DNA of 64,000 bases, taken from Dryocosmus kuriphilus (Eukaryota > Arthropoda > Insecta > Hymenoptera > Cynipidae). The number at the start of each line of letters is the position of its first letter. The stretch's first letter is position 1. The notes under the pieces are model-generated. The model made no database searches and was not told the DNA's origin. It saw nothing but the letters and a program-made list of their open reading frames with translations. The position numbers and the translations under genes were made by a program. This document shows positions 46,156 through 58,391 of the stretch, one piece after another. The stretch covers positions 50,701,119 to 50,765,118 of the forward strand of contig CM076192.1 of assembly GCA_038277395.1 (NCBI GenBank), written 5' to 3'.

Positions 46156-47082
46156 GGAATTTTACTATCTTATGCTAAAGGTGCTATATTTAATTATAAA
46201 ATACTACCTCATACGCGCGTTACAATACTATTTTCAAAAACAAATACCATTTAAATAACAATGAAAATACTCTTATCATTTCCATAAAAATAATAATACC
46301 AATTCCAATATAAATTTCAATTATTATTGTTGCATTTCTTTGTAAGGTGTATTCAAAAGTGTTTCCTCCTGTAATTTTCTATCTTGCCTTTCTCTCCTTT
46401 CTTGTAAAACGTATTTTATTGCTGTAACAAAATTATACTGCTTTATACTACTCGATTCACTGTGTTATAGTATCAATATTTTTACAAAAATTCAACATAT
46501 TAAAAAATTACAGTTTCTATATTACCAACAGAAGTAAAATGATCGACAAACACTAAGAAATATAGTTGCGCGCGTATAAGCTATATAACGAGGTCAAGTG
46601 ATTAACAAAGGCTTCTTTTTAAGAGACGAAAACTTCTGTCTTCAAAAAGATATTAATAATTAGGAAATATTTAATTATGTGAAAAAAACGATCCATCGGA
46701 TCTCATGTTTATTTAAAAACATTTGACTGTCGGTGGGCAAAAATTTAAAATTGAAATAAAATTCTGAACTAAAATTAAATATTGGGTAATTAATTACGAG
46801 AAATTTTGTGCTAATATTTCCTATGCGCTTAGCAGTAATTTTTCCTGGTTGATCTCTCTTTTTTTTCCCCCTCTTCAGGAACGATTTATTTGTACAAGAA
46901 TTCATCGATGAAAAAAGCTAGGTTGATCTATGTTGATCATTATAAGTATTTGAATTTGTAACCAAAAATATGCCAGTTTTATTCTGTGACGTCACTCGAG
47001 ATTTATGAATTAGCAACATCATGTTGAATAAATTTTAATTTTTTTTGTAAATTTTCATAACGGTCTACCATTATATGAAAAA
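46156..47082. other. AT-rich spacer between R1 copies
   Basis: No gene is recognised. A strong polypyrimidine tract followed by CAG at 46857-46878 could be a plus-strand acceptor, with a short frame NDLFVQEFIDEKS behind it, but no other exon supports this. Confidence 0.35.
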
Positions 47083-48298
47083 AAGTCTGCTCGCTTCGCG
47101 GGCACATTCTCATCGCGCGCTACGCGTGCCGCGCTTCGCGCTCGATAGATTATTTATCTCGCGCTACGCGCTCGGTATTTATGGATCGTATAAACCTTTA
47201 AATTAAAAATTACAAAAGAAATTATTTTACTTAAGGCTCTATCGCCCTTAAGGAATACATTCTCATCATGACACTCGCGCTTCGCGCTTGACAATTACAT
47301 TTTTTTAAAACACATTGTAGATTGGTAAAGTTTTTAAGTGATTTTCCAAATTTTCACAATACACGATTTCGATTCTTAAAAGTAAAACGATGAGTCTTAT
47401 AAACAAATTTTGTAGCTCTTTCCAAGGTGAACAATTCTGCTTGTTAATATTTTCTCATATCTTGCATAGTTTTGCTGAAAAGTGTTTTTTTTTTTTATAT
47501 TTCATAACATATTTCACGAGTAACTCAAAAACTAGGCGTCTGCACAAAAAAATGGTAAAGAGCAAATTTGTAGATCTTTTTGAGTTGAACAACTTTGTTT
47601 GTTATCATTTTTCCTTATCTTGCATAGTTTGGCGGGAAATTTGAAATTCTTGATTTTTAATAACGTTTTGTCGATTAAAACAAAAACCGTGCATTTCATA
47701 AAAAAATGGTTGAAACAAAATTTGTAGATCTTTTTAAATTGAACAACTTTGTTCTTTACTATTTCTTTCTATCTTGACTATTTTGGCAGGAAACTAGAGT
47801 TTTTAAATATTAATAGCGTTTTCTTGATTGAAACAAAAACCGTCAATTTTATCAAAAAACGGCTAAGACAAATTTTGTAGATTTTTTTGAGGTGAAAAAT
47901 TTTACTTTCTTACATTTTTTTTGTATCTCTCATAGTTTAGCCAGAAAATGGATTTTTTGATTTTGTGAAAACCGTTTTTGATGGATAAAACCGTAACCGT
48001 TGGTCAAAAACCACTGGTTAACGAACTCGTTCTTTCTTTTTACCCCTTAAAGAAGTGTACTGAAGCGCACTCCAATCCGATTAGTCCTTCGAAAGTTATC
48101 GTGGGAACAGACGACAACGACAACGACAACGACAACGACGCGACGACGACGACGACGACGACGACAACGACAGACAGACACCAAAGTAAAACATGTTTTT
48201 TCGGATTCAGGGGGTCATGAAACATCGACATTTCATGAAATCCGCGAAAGTCAGTTTTCACATAAAATTAATACCTTTTCATTGAGATGAGAATGTAA
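47083..48298 (+). mobile_element. R1 dispersed family, copy D (most complete)
   Basis: Left end: TCTGCTCGCTTCGCGGGCAC and ATTCTCATCGCGCGC. Right end: CATTGAGATGAGAATGTAA. The words ACATTCTCATC and GATGAGAATGT at the two sides form a short inverted pair that probably marks the termini. The interior has several body repeats with GTAGATCTTTTTGA, GACAACGACAACGAC then GACGACGACGACG tracts (48110-48170), CAGACAGACACC, and TTTCATGAAATCCGCGAAAG. The poly-Thr/Val frames over the tract are not genes. Confidence 0.8.
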
Positions 48299-48390
48299 TA
48301 ATAAAAAAATGGCATTTTTCAGCCAAACTATGTAAAAAATTAAGAAATTTACGTTTTAGATATAATTTCATTGATTGGTGAGCGCGAGAA

Positions 48391-49123
48391 ACGTGATGAG
48401 AATGCGCCGGAGTAGCGGGCAGATTTTTCAATAACTTTTAATAACTTTTTGTTGACTGTATAGTAATGTATTTTTTGATTAAAAGAACGGTATTATACGT
48501 TTAATGAAGAAACTATGGGTTGTATCAAAAAATGGTTTGAAGAGAATTTGTAGGTCTTCGAAAGGTGAATAATTCTGCTTCTTGATATTTTCTCGTATCT
48601 CGCATACTTTTGCGGAAAAGTGGATTTTTTTTATATGAATTAACATATTTCACGAATAACTTAAAGACCATGAGCTTTTTCGAGAAAATGGCACGAAGTA
48701 AATATGTAGATATTTTTGAGCTGAACAACTTTGTTCATTACCATTTTTTTCGTATCTTGTATATTTTGGCGGTAAATTTGAATTTTTGATTTTTAGAAAG
48801 AAATTATTATGGACAAAACCAGAACCATTGGTCAAAACCCGCTGATTGACGAACTCGTCCTTACTTTTTACGCCTTGAACAAGTACGCAAAAGCGCAATC
48901 CAATCCGATTAGTCCTTCGAAAGTTATCGTGGTAACAGACTACGACAACAACGACGACAACGACAACAACGACAACGACAACAACGACAACGACAGACAG
49001 ACACCAACGTAAAACCTGTTTTTTCGGATTCAGGGGGTCATGAAACGTCGAGATTTCATGAAATCCGCGAAAGTCAGTTTTCACATAAAACTAATACCTT
49101 CTCATTGAGATGAGAATGTAAAA
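48391..49123 (+). mobile_element. R1 dispersed family, copy E (shortened)
   Basis: Contains a degraded GC-rich end in reverse sense (GATGAGAATGCGCCGGAGTA, 48392-48411), then a shortened body (AATTTGTAGGTCTTCG, GAATAATTCTGCTTCTTG), the tract ACAACGACAACGACAACAAC, and the complete right end TCATTGAGATGAGAATGTAA. It lies directly after copy D. Confidence 0.65.
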
Positions 49124-50590
49124 AAAATATTAACTATAAATGATTAATTACGTGTTTGTTCGGTAAGCACAGTTACAGAAGGCTTAATAAAAACCACGAA
49201 AAGCTTTTTATAAACTTTTCCAACAAATTTAAATTAGATTTCAAGGAGTATCATGGTTAAAACGGTCGTTTTCAAATTTTTTACGAAGACGATTTATTTT
49301 TTATAAACACAATTCCTTTTTGAAGCAAATGTGCACAATAGTTTAGGCTGGTTCCTGTCCTTTATTATTACATACTTCAATTTTAACTTTCAATAGTTTT
49401 TTAACATGTGTGAGCTTGGATCACTAAATAAATGATGTAAATATGACCATAAGAGTCGACATCTCAAAATCGAGGGACATAATTTAAAAGTCTATAACTT
49501 TGTTTGGACTGAACGAAATACAGATTTTCTTGAAGAAACATGGTTCTGGTTTAATTAACTTGAAATAATGCATATTGTATTCTATAACAACTAATATTTA
49601 ATTAAGCAATTTAATTTTAATTTAATTTAATTTTATTACAAATCAAATATTCACAATTGCTCTTGATCTAGAATATTAACCTATTTAAAATCATTTTTGC
49701 AGTATACTTTATACTATTATATGGACACCTGGAAACAAAAATTCCTTTTTCATTTACTAAAATCACTTAGATATCTTGAGAGAAATTTCATTGATAATCA
49801 GTGGCTTTTCAAAATTTCCCTGAAATTCAGTCATATTTCACTGATTCACACAACCGAACATAACTGAAGTTGTCATTGACGGTCATTGAAAATTTCAGTA
49901 ATTTTGGACTTGGTGAATACGATTGAACTTCAGTGAAATTTTTACTTAATCCCAGGAGTTTCCCAAAATTGTGTGAAATTTACAATAAAAATTTAATTTT
50001 TCCATAATAATTTTTCCATAATAATTACAGGACATAAAAGCGCTAGTGACATTTTAGGGGAAATGACTGAATATTTTGGCGTTTACGCCGATCCTTGCAT
50101 GAAATTTACAATTTAATTGTTGTGGGAAAATTGCATGAAACTTTTTACCTCGCTTTTTACAGTGATATATAAAAAAGATAAATTTTTTTATCCGAACAAA
50201 CATTTTTCTGAGTTCAAAAGCTTTCATTGAACATCAGTGAACTCACCTGGTCAATTCTGCCGTACTAAGGAAAAACTTTTGCAAATGATTTTACGATTAT
50301 AGTTTATTTTCTTATACCTGTCAATTTTAAAGTCGACCTAAGCGAAAACGTCGCTTACGTAAGTTTTTTCTTAGTACGGCAGAATTATTGTATTCCACTG
50401 TTGTAAATGAGTGTATATGAGTAATCAACCAGTTAACTGGGCTGATTTAAATCAGTGACTTACTTCGCACTAATTTAAATTTAGAGAGTACAAATGTCTG
50501 ACAAACAAATTTAATTATTTAAATAATATACCGAAGACTTAATAAGAAATTAATTTTTCTACCCAAGAGGACTAAAAATTATGTATTACT
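49124..50590. other. AT-rich stretch with AATCAGTG-family words
   Basis: No gene is visible. From 49780 to 50495 the words TTTCACTGATT, TTCAGTGAAATTT and AATCAGTGACTT recur, and AATTTAAATTTAGAGAGTA at 50474-50492 matches the right end of the TA-flanked family. The pair CCGTACTAAGGAAAAACTTT / AAGTTTTTTCTTAGTACGGC (50260-50390) forms an inverted repeat around a central AT-rich spacer. Confidence 0.45.
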
Positions 50591-50591
50591 A

Positions 50592-51650
50592 TTATTATTA
50601 TTATTATTCTTGTACCGTTAAGCCATTTCCCTTTCGAGGTAACCATAAAATCGCTTGGTTCTAGCCTCGTCACATTAATAGGGATATGGTTAGAGTAGGA
50701 AAATAATGCGATTAGAAGGTATAGGTTTTAGATCAATCTAGAATTCGCATGCTGCTCATTAAAACAACAAACTAGTCCCACGACACCGCTCCAACCCAGA
50801 TCGCTGATCGTTCTCTCTAGCAATCACTCCTGGTGAACAGCTTCACACAGCCATATGGGGATCCATAAGCTTATAACCCAAACCATATTCACTAAGCAAA
50901 GATCTTCGCCAGGGCCCATGAGTATCCGAAATCTCTCTTTTCAGGCTTTCGTCACACATTTGTTATAGACAATTTTTCGCCACACATCCCTACTTTGATA
51001 TACAACTTTTGCTTCCATTATATCCATACATCATTCCATGCAAGCTCCTGTATTCCAATGATTTTTTATGTCTTTTCGCAGAATCCCATTCACATATTCC
51101 CACCATTCTTTCTTCACTTTACATAGGTAGTACACTTGCTTCGTTAAACGTTCTTCATCAATTCTCTCAACATAATCAAACCATCTCAACAAATTTCTTT
51201 CACTCTTATCCATCAGTGTTTCTTCTACGCCACATTCTTTGAGAACGCGCATACCAACCGCGTTCATTTTACTTCTATCCTTTTCTTGTCATGTCCAGGT
51301 CTCGCTGCCATGCAACACAGTAGGTGCAAGTACAGAATTGTATATTACAACTTTAGCTTTATTTGTCGCATTTTTATTTCTGTTAATGGCTCCTACACTG
51401 CTTATAATCTTACTACACTCGTTTATACGTCTGGAAATTTCTCCATCTACCTTTTCGTCAGCAGTAAATAAGCTTGCAAAATACAGGAAATGAACAACTT
51501 GTTCAATCCTCTCAGTCTGTTCAACATTCCTTGCAACTCATCCGCAGATTTTGCCATAACAACAGTAGTATCATCTGCAAACGCCAACACCAAGTTATTC
51601 TATGAATTTTATAGCAAATTCCAGCAAAAAAAGACGTTCTTTAGGTACGC
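50592..51650 (-). pseudogene. LINE (non-LTR) reverse-transcriptase fragment, 3' part
   Basis: On the minus strand the RT motif LAFADDTTVVMAKSADELQ occurs at about 51530-51590 (FADD codons 51581-51567). It is followed in another frame by DGEISRRINECSKIISSV, ATNKAKVVIYNSVLAPT and LHGSETWT, then NAVGMRVLKECGVEE, and ERNLLRWFDYVERIDEERL. This order is typical of the C-terminal half of insect LINE polymerases. A TGA follows SETWT and frameshifts occur. Past the coding part the sequence ends in an (AAT)n tail at 50590-50610, a common LINE 3' end. The 5' two thirds are missing. The clade was not determined. Confidence 0.8.
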
Positions 51651-51910
51651 GATTTACAAAAAAAGCCAGTAATAGTAGTAATAATGAATAATTTATTCAT
51701 TCTTTTCTTACCTCGATTGAAGTTCTAGAAATATAGATTTTACATATTCATACGTTCTCAATCCCTATCTGTGTTTCAAAAAAATCTAGTGTACCTACTA
51801 CCTACACTCAGAAATAAATTCGTTTGAATCGAATAAAATTTCTTCTAACCAAATTTTTCTCTAATATAAATCATTTTTATTTTAAATCAAGATATATTAC
51901 ATATTAAATT

Positions 51911-52832
51911 CTCATCTCAATGAGAAGTAGTTTTATGTGAAAAATGGCTTTCGCGGATTTCATGAAATCTCGACGTTTCATGACCCCCTGAATCCGAAAA
52001 AATGGTTTTTACGTCGGTGTCTGTCTGTCTGTCGTCGTCTTCGTTGTCGTCGTCTGTTCCCACGATAACTTTCGAAGGACTAATCGGATTGGATTGCACT
52101 TTGGCATAATTTTAAGGCGTAAAAAGAAAGGACGAGTTCGTTAACGAGCGGTTTTTGACCAGTGTTTATGGTTTTATCCATCAAAAACGGTTTTCACAAA
52201 ATCAAAAAATCCATTTTCCGGCTAAAATATGCTAGATACAAAGAAATGTAAGAAAGTAAAATTGTTCATCTCAAAACAACAGATACAAATTTTGTTTTAA
52301 CCATTTTTCGATAAAATGCACGGTTTTTGTTTTAATCGAGAAAACGTTATTAAAAACAAAAAACTGTGTTTTCTTGACAAGATATTTAAGATAAGAAAAA
52401 AATGGTTAAAGCAAAGTTATTCAGCTCAAAAAGATCAACAGATTTTGTATTAACCATTTTTTGATAAAATGCACGGTTTTTGATTTAATCGATAAAATGT
52501 TATTAAAAATAAAAAATTTCAAATTTTCCGCCAAACTATGCAAGATACGAAAAAATGATAATAAAGAAAGTTGTTCACCTCAAAAAGATCTACAAATTTT
52601 CTCTCTATAATATTTTTGAGCAGACGCGTAGTTTTTGAGTTATTCGTGAAATATGTTATTAAATACAAAGAAATCGTTTTACTTTTAAGAATCGAAATCC
52701 TGTATTGTGAAAATTTGGAAAATCACAAAAAACTTTACCAATCTACAATGTGTTTTTAAAAAATGTAATTATCGAGCGTGAAGAAGCGCGCGACGAGAAT
52801 GTGCCCGCCAAGCGGGCAGATTTTTTTTTTAA
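51911..52832 (-). mobile_element. R1 dispersed family, copy F (reverse)
   Basis: Reading the minus strand: hairpin end TCTGCCCGCTTGGCGGGCAC at 52822, CATTCTCGTCGCGCGC, body repeats, a short GACGACAACGAAGACGACGA tract (52030-52055), ACAGACAGACACCGACG, GAAATCCGCGAAAGCC, and the terminus CTCATTGAGATGAGAAT at 51911. Both termini are present, as in copy D. Confidence 0.75.
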
Positions 52833-53479
52833 ATTGAAGGTAAGCTTTTTCTAAGTTTAAGACGAGGTGTAAGACGTATAAAATCGACAGAAAAATGTAT
52901 GTTGTCAGAATTTTTTGAATTAACATAGGTTCTGTTTACAGAAGGTAGGGCCCTACGGTGTGAACAGAACCAATGAAGACATAGCACCAAAGCTAGATTT
53001 TCTACTATATTGTTTCCTTCTAAATGACTCATCAAGGTTTTAAAATGTATATAAACTTTTAGCGAGATGAGTGTGTAAATCAAATTTTAATTTAAGATTA
53101 TGTTAGGAAGCTACGCATTATTTATCATCAAAGTAACTTAATTTAATTACTGATTTTTCAGTCAATTTACCGCTCTTTTTGGCTTCCTTGCTTCTGAATA
53201 TCAAGCATATACATATTTTTATCAAATTTGAAAAAAAGATCCACTTGGACAAACGAGTGGGGTGGGGGGTCAAAAAGTGAAAAAATTGTCCACGTGGTAT
53301 ATGGATGGCTCCTTAACGACAGCTACGAAAATGAACACACTTTTGAAATTTAAATAAATTCGTTTAAATAACGCAATAATTTGAAATGTCATTGACATCT
53401 ATAGATAAAATTTGAAGCCTAAATTATTTATTTTACAACATCTTTAAAATATTTAGTTTAGAGCGATAAAATAAAATTT
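52833..53479. other. Short AT-rich spacer with a small hairpin repeat
   Basis: A hairpin-like block at 53240-53310 has CCACTTGGACAA and TTGTCCACGTGG at its ends and GTGGGGTGGGGGGTCAAAAA between. It may be a small MITE. Otherwise nothing is seen. Confidence 0.4.
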
Positions 53480-54572
53480 TAAAAATCTACCCGCTTTGCG
53501 GGCACATTCTCATCGCGCGCTTCGCGCTCGGATGTTTTTGGTCCTTCCACATCGTGCTCGATATTCGTTACTTGAGACTTAAAATTTCAAAACACCCACT
53601 TTTAATGAGATTATTAAATTTGAATTTTTTATTAAAAATTACAAAAGAAATTATTTTACTTAAGGCTCTATCGACCTTATGGAATACATTCTCATCATGA
53701 CACTCGCGCTTCGCGCTCGATAATTAAATTTTTTTTAAACACATTGTAGATTGGTAAAGCTCTTTGTGATTTTCCAAATTTTCACAATACAGGATTTCGA
53801 TTCTTAAAAGTAAAACGATGAGTGTTTTAAATAAATTTTGTAGCTCTTTCCAAGGTGACAATTCTGCTTGTTAATATTTTCTCATATCTTGCATAGTTCT
53901 GCTGAAAAGTGGTTTTTTTTATATTTCATAATATATTTCACGAATAACTCATGATAGAGAGCAAATTTATAGATCTTTTTGAGGTGAGCAACTTTGTTTA
54001 TTATCATTTTTTTTCGTATCTTGCATAGTTTGTCCGAAAAGAATTTTTGATTTTTAATAACGTGTTCTCGAATAAAACAAAAACCGTGCATTTTATCAAA
54101 AAATGGTTAATACAAAATTTGTACATTTTTTTGAGATGAACAATTTTATTCTCTACTGTTTTTTTTTATATCTCGCATATTTTAGCCGGAAAATAGATTT
54201 TTTGATTTTCTGAAAACAGTTTTTGATGGACAAAACCATAACCACTGGTCAAAAACCACTGGTTAATGAACTCGCCCTTTCTTTTTACGTCCTAAAGAAG
54301 TGTGCCAAAGCGTAATCCAATCCGATTAGTCCTTCGAAAGTTATCGTGGGAACAGACGACAACGACAACGACAACAACGACACGACGCGACGACAACAAG
54401 GACGCGACGACAACAACAACGACAACGACAACGACGACATCAGACAGACACCGTCGTAAAACATGTTTTTTCGGATTCAGGGGGTCATGAAACGTCGAGA
54501 TTTCATGAAAGCCGCGAAAGTCAGTTTTCACATGAAACTAATACCTTCTCATTGAGATGAGAATGTAAAAAA
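53480..54572 (+). mobile_element. R1 dispersed family, copy G
   Basis: Left end CTACCCGCTTTGCGGGCACA with CTCATCGCGCGCTTCGCGC, then TACTTAAGGCTCTATCGACC, body repeats, an ACAACGACAACGACA and ACGACGCGACGAC tract (54357-54440), CAGACAGACACCGTCG, GAAAGCCGCGAAAGTCAG, and terminus CATTGAGATGAGAATGTAA. Both termini are present. Confidence 0.8.
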
Positions 54573-54965
54573 AACTATGAAATCTTATGATTCTCGATTT
54601 CTCATATCAACTGCACAATTTTCTATTATCAGGAAGATGAAAGGAGTGAGCAGTCACGCACAGTAAGATTGGAAATTCCAATTTCTATTGCATTCCTCCT
54701 CAAGCTATATTGAAAGTCGATCGTTTCAATTAATCGAGACGATAGGAATCTTTCGATAAGAGAAAATTCTTTTTCTGGATAGGCGTGTTAATTATCGGTT
54801 TATATTGAACCACACTGAACTAATTTAAAAATCAAAATTTGCAGTATTTTTATTCGTACAGTTAATCGTTTTAACTGAAAATTTAAAGATGGACATTTTC
54901 TGGTTAAATTCGTTCAACATTTAAATTTTTAACTTTCAGAATTCAATTTCAAAAGTTTATAAAAT

Positions 54966-55140
54966 TACCCGGGTAGAAATTTTGCTATGGCCCCGATCTG
55001 GCCAAATGGGGCCCAGATCGGGTACATCGGTCTGGGCCCGGCCACTGATGAAACACACGGCCCAACCGGGGTCGGATCGGGTCTCCCGATCGGGCCGCCC
55101 GATCGGTACCCGATCGGTACACGATCTGGCCCCTGCACGG
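54966..55140. repeat. GC-rich GATCGGGC repeat block
   Basis: About 170 bp dense in GATCGGG, CCCGATC, GGGCCCAGATCGGG and CGATCGGTACC words in both orientations, starting ACCCGGGTAGAAATTTTGC. It is strikingly GC-rich against AT-rich flanks. The style resembles the GGCCGAC element at 57294-58391. The open frames on both strands come from this stop-poor repeat. Confidence 0.6.
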
Positions 55141-55427
55141 AAAGAAATAAATTTGTATAAACAAGAAAGCTTTCTTATTTTGCTTACAAAATTTTAGGTT
55201 ATTGAACAAAAGTTTTTTTATTAAACCAACAAATCAGTTCTTTCAATCAAAAAATACGAAATGAGTTTGTTGTTTCAACAAAAAGGTTTCCTAAGAGAAT
55301 TAAAATTTTGTAGGCAAATCTAGAAATTTACCTAAAATTTAGATAAATGTGCAAAAAAAATTGTTTTATATATTATGGCTGCACTTATATTATGTTTTAA
55401 GTTACACAATTGCACAAACATTTACTT

Positions 55428-55452
55428 ATATATATATATATATATATATAAT
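55428..55452. repeat. (TA)n microsatellite
   Basis: A short TA dinucleotide tract. Confidence 0.9.
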
Positions 55453-55669
55453 AGCACGCTTAATTACTATGAAAAATCGCATCCGCTGAGGAGTCGAACC
55501 CTACCTAGCATACCTAAAACTATCTAACCTTATGTATAAATATATCGCACGCCTTAGCCGAATGAACTTGACCGCTTGAACTCTCTTGACAAAAATAAAG
55601 CCAGGGTGTTTCCTTGAAAAAGCCAGAGACGGCGGAGAAATATACGTATATTTCCACATATTTGGAAGC

Positions 55670-55930
55670 TCGACAAGTTTTTAGAAGTTTCCAAATTACC
55701 AAAATTCTCAAAAATTAAAACATTTTTTCAAAATTTCTAAAATTTCAAAAATTTCAAAAATTATCAAAATTCTCAAAAAATTTTAAATTACCAAAATTCT
55801 CAAGAACTTCCAAAATTCTTGAAAATTTTGGAAATTTTTGGAAAATTTGAATGTTTTTGGATTTTTTGGAATTTTTAATAATTTTTGAAAATTTTGAAAA
55901 ATATTACAAAAATTTGTAAGATTTCATTAA
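55670..55930. repeat. Low-complexity CAAAATTCTCAAAA / GAAAATTTTG tract
   Basis: Words of the type CCAAAATTCTCAAAAATT on the left are mirrored by GAAAATTTTGGAAATTTTTG words on the right, giving a degenerate palindrome of about 250 bp with no coding content. Confidence 0.7.
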
Positions 55931-57293
55931 AGCAGATTAAGCTTGCACTCGCTCTGTACTCCTAACGCTTTTCCCTACGATCCTATGATCCTAGAATGAT
56001 CTTATGATCCTTAGAATTCCAATCAGAACACATCTGTGATGGGAACAATAAGGATACAAATTTTCCGGACTCGATGTGTACTCGGAGTTCTTTGCATTTT
56101 TGAAAAACAAATTTGTTATCACTATAATCACAAAGCAACTTTGTACTTCACACCGCAAATGTGCAACACACAGAAAGCTATTTCTCGAAACAGGGACTAG
56201 ATGGCGTTGCAATACGCAGCCCGATCAGGGCCATGATCATATTAAACCGATCAGGGCCCGAACGGTAACTAGGGAAACTTATGGCGCTTTCTATCTGAAT
56301 AATTTCAGAACTGATCCTTTTAAGATGAAAAAATGTATAGATCATTTAGTTCAGTTTTGCTCAAATCGAGAAAGAAATGAAGGTTTCTGAATGAAATTAA
56401 ATTTTTATATAAATTTAAAAGCTATACTTTTTGTACAGCAATTTTTTTTATTCCATGTGATGAAGTAGCTTCAAATAATCTCGACAAAATATCTGTAATG
56501 ATCGACTTCTAGATTAAGATAAAATGTTACTGAAATGACCCAAGACGCAGAATTTGGCACATCAATCTGTCTTTCTATTTTAGTCCGAAGTTCCCGCTAT
56601 TTTTAACTTCTCTTTGCTATTCTAGTAAAACGAAAAATTTATCAAACTTTAGAAGAAGTTTTTCTGTTTAGAAAATGTTTTGCATAATTTGCTAACAAAG
56701 GGAGAGTAGCATGTAATTATAAAGTTAGTCAACTGTGTTTTATATTATTTAGAAATATTGTTGATTATTGTGGAAATTCAATCGAAATTTATCTTTAAAA
56801 TGAGCCCAGTGACTAATTCTCTTAGGCTTGATTATTTGTAGAACTTTGATAAGTTTTCTGGTATTTTGGAGAAACAATCATAGGTATATTTTGCTTTATA
56901 AAAATTACTTATGAGCTATTTAGTGAATATCAAAAAACAGCTTTCCTGGTTATACTGCTCGGCAGAACAAGCAGATACAAAAGCAGCGGAAAATTTGATG
57001 AAATTTCTGATTGTAACGGAATATTCAAAAATTTACAAATTACCACCATAATCATGGTGTCTAGCGATCAAGCAATTTGAAATTCTCGGTTTTTTTTTTT
57101 CAATTTTTTCCCGGTTTTTTCATGATCAAATTTTTTTTCCTCGAGCAATTTAGAGAAGTCTGATTGTAATTTTTCTCGAACTAGTGTATAGAAATCCAAA
57201 TTTAAGAATAATTTACATGTTATACAAAATTTATGTCGTCAATAAAAGAGATTTATTTACACGTGCCAAACTTATCCTGAATCACAGACTCAA

Positions 57294-58391
57294 CCCAGGT
57301 GCGAATTGACCGTCGGTCCACGGTCGGGCCAACCGTCAGACGGTCGGTCCAGCTTTGTGTGCCACTTGTCGGGCCAACCAGCTAAATGATAACGGTCAAC
57401 CGTCTTTGGCTTCTAAACGTCGGCCCGACATTTGGTCCCAAAGATGGACGATCTATGAAAATAAAGCAGGCCCAACCTTGGGCAACAATGTGGTGCCAAC
57501 CTACATTTTCAAAGGTTGATCAACATTGGCAAGAAGCGTCGGGCCATCCTTGGCAACCAAAGGTTGGGCCGCCGTTGGGAAACGGTGGTCTGCCCAACTA
57601 TTGCAATGATAACGCAAACCCACCTATTTTTCGTGGCTGGCCCGACAATGGTTAAGAAGGTTCATCCAAACGCGGAAACGAAGTTGACACACCACTAGTT
57701 TCCAAACTTGGGGAAACATCGACAGTAAACATTGGTCCAACTTAATGAATCAATGTTCCGCCCGACTAGCAAGCCGACGCGACGTCTTCTTCCACCGTCC
57801 GCAAGCCAATAGCTCGGTATCTCCTTGGCAAAGCTGTCTGCCAATCGTCTGCTTATAGACCCGAAGACTGATTTCACTTGTGGCTCACTTTTACGGCCAG
57901 CCACCTGACTGAATCGCGCCCGTACTATTGCGATCATTTTAAATCAATTCACCAGAGTATACCTGACTGTTGGCCCAACCGTGGGACAGAGTTGAGCCGA
58001 CCGTACTTTCACGGTCTTTTTAAAACAATAAACCAGAGTATATCCGACAGTCGGCCCATACTCGGGCCGAGGTTTGACCAACCCTCGAGTGCGTCAAGGT
58101 GACTTGTGACTAGCCGACTGCTGTACCTTGAGTTGTACCGACCGCATTCTTACGATTGTACCAACTAATCTGCCACAGTTTATCTGATTTTCGGCCCAAA
58201 TTTGGGCCAGAATTGGGTCGACAATCGTCTTTTTGCCCGCCGCCGACGTCGGTTGCCAACGTCGGTGGATCATGGCAGCTTGAAAACACCTTAGTCGGCC
58301 CAACTCTGGATACCGTAGATCGGTTGTCAGAGTAGGGCCGACTTTGGGCCGATGGTCAAGCTCTGGCAGCCGACCGAATTTCGCACCTGGG
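57294..58391. mobile_element. GC-rich element with 12-bp inverted ends
   Basis: Ends CCCAGGTGCGAA and TTCGCACCTGGG are perfect inverted copies. The interior is packed with variants of GGCCCGAC, GTTGGCC, GGTCGGTCC and GGCCGACTTTGGGCCGA in both directions, with spacings near 20-60 bp. No transposase or other protein is recognisable, and the open frames follow from low stop density. The abrupt GC contrast with its flanks suggests a foreign or repeat-amplified origin. Confidence 0.65.

Larger units (their letters stand above)
54573..57293. other. Mostly non-coding; simple repeats and GATCGGGC elements
   Basis: Apart from the GC-rich block at 54966-55140, the TA run at 55428-55452 and the low-complexity tract at 55670-55930, no feature is recognised. 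A further short GC block (CCCGATCAGGGCC, 56219-56265) seems related to the first. Short open frames at 55991-56390 lack any motif. Confidence 0.4.

Noticed and set aside
48040..49084. Frames with poly-Val or poly-Thr runs
   Set aside because: Translation of the GAC/AAC microsatellite inside R1 copies D and E; no protein motif outside the tract.
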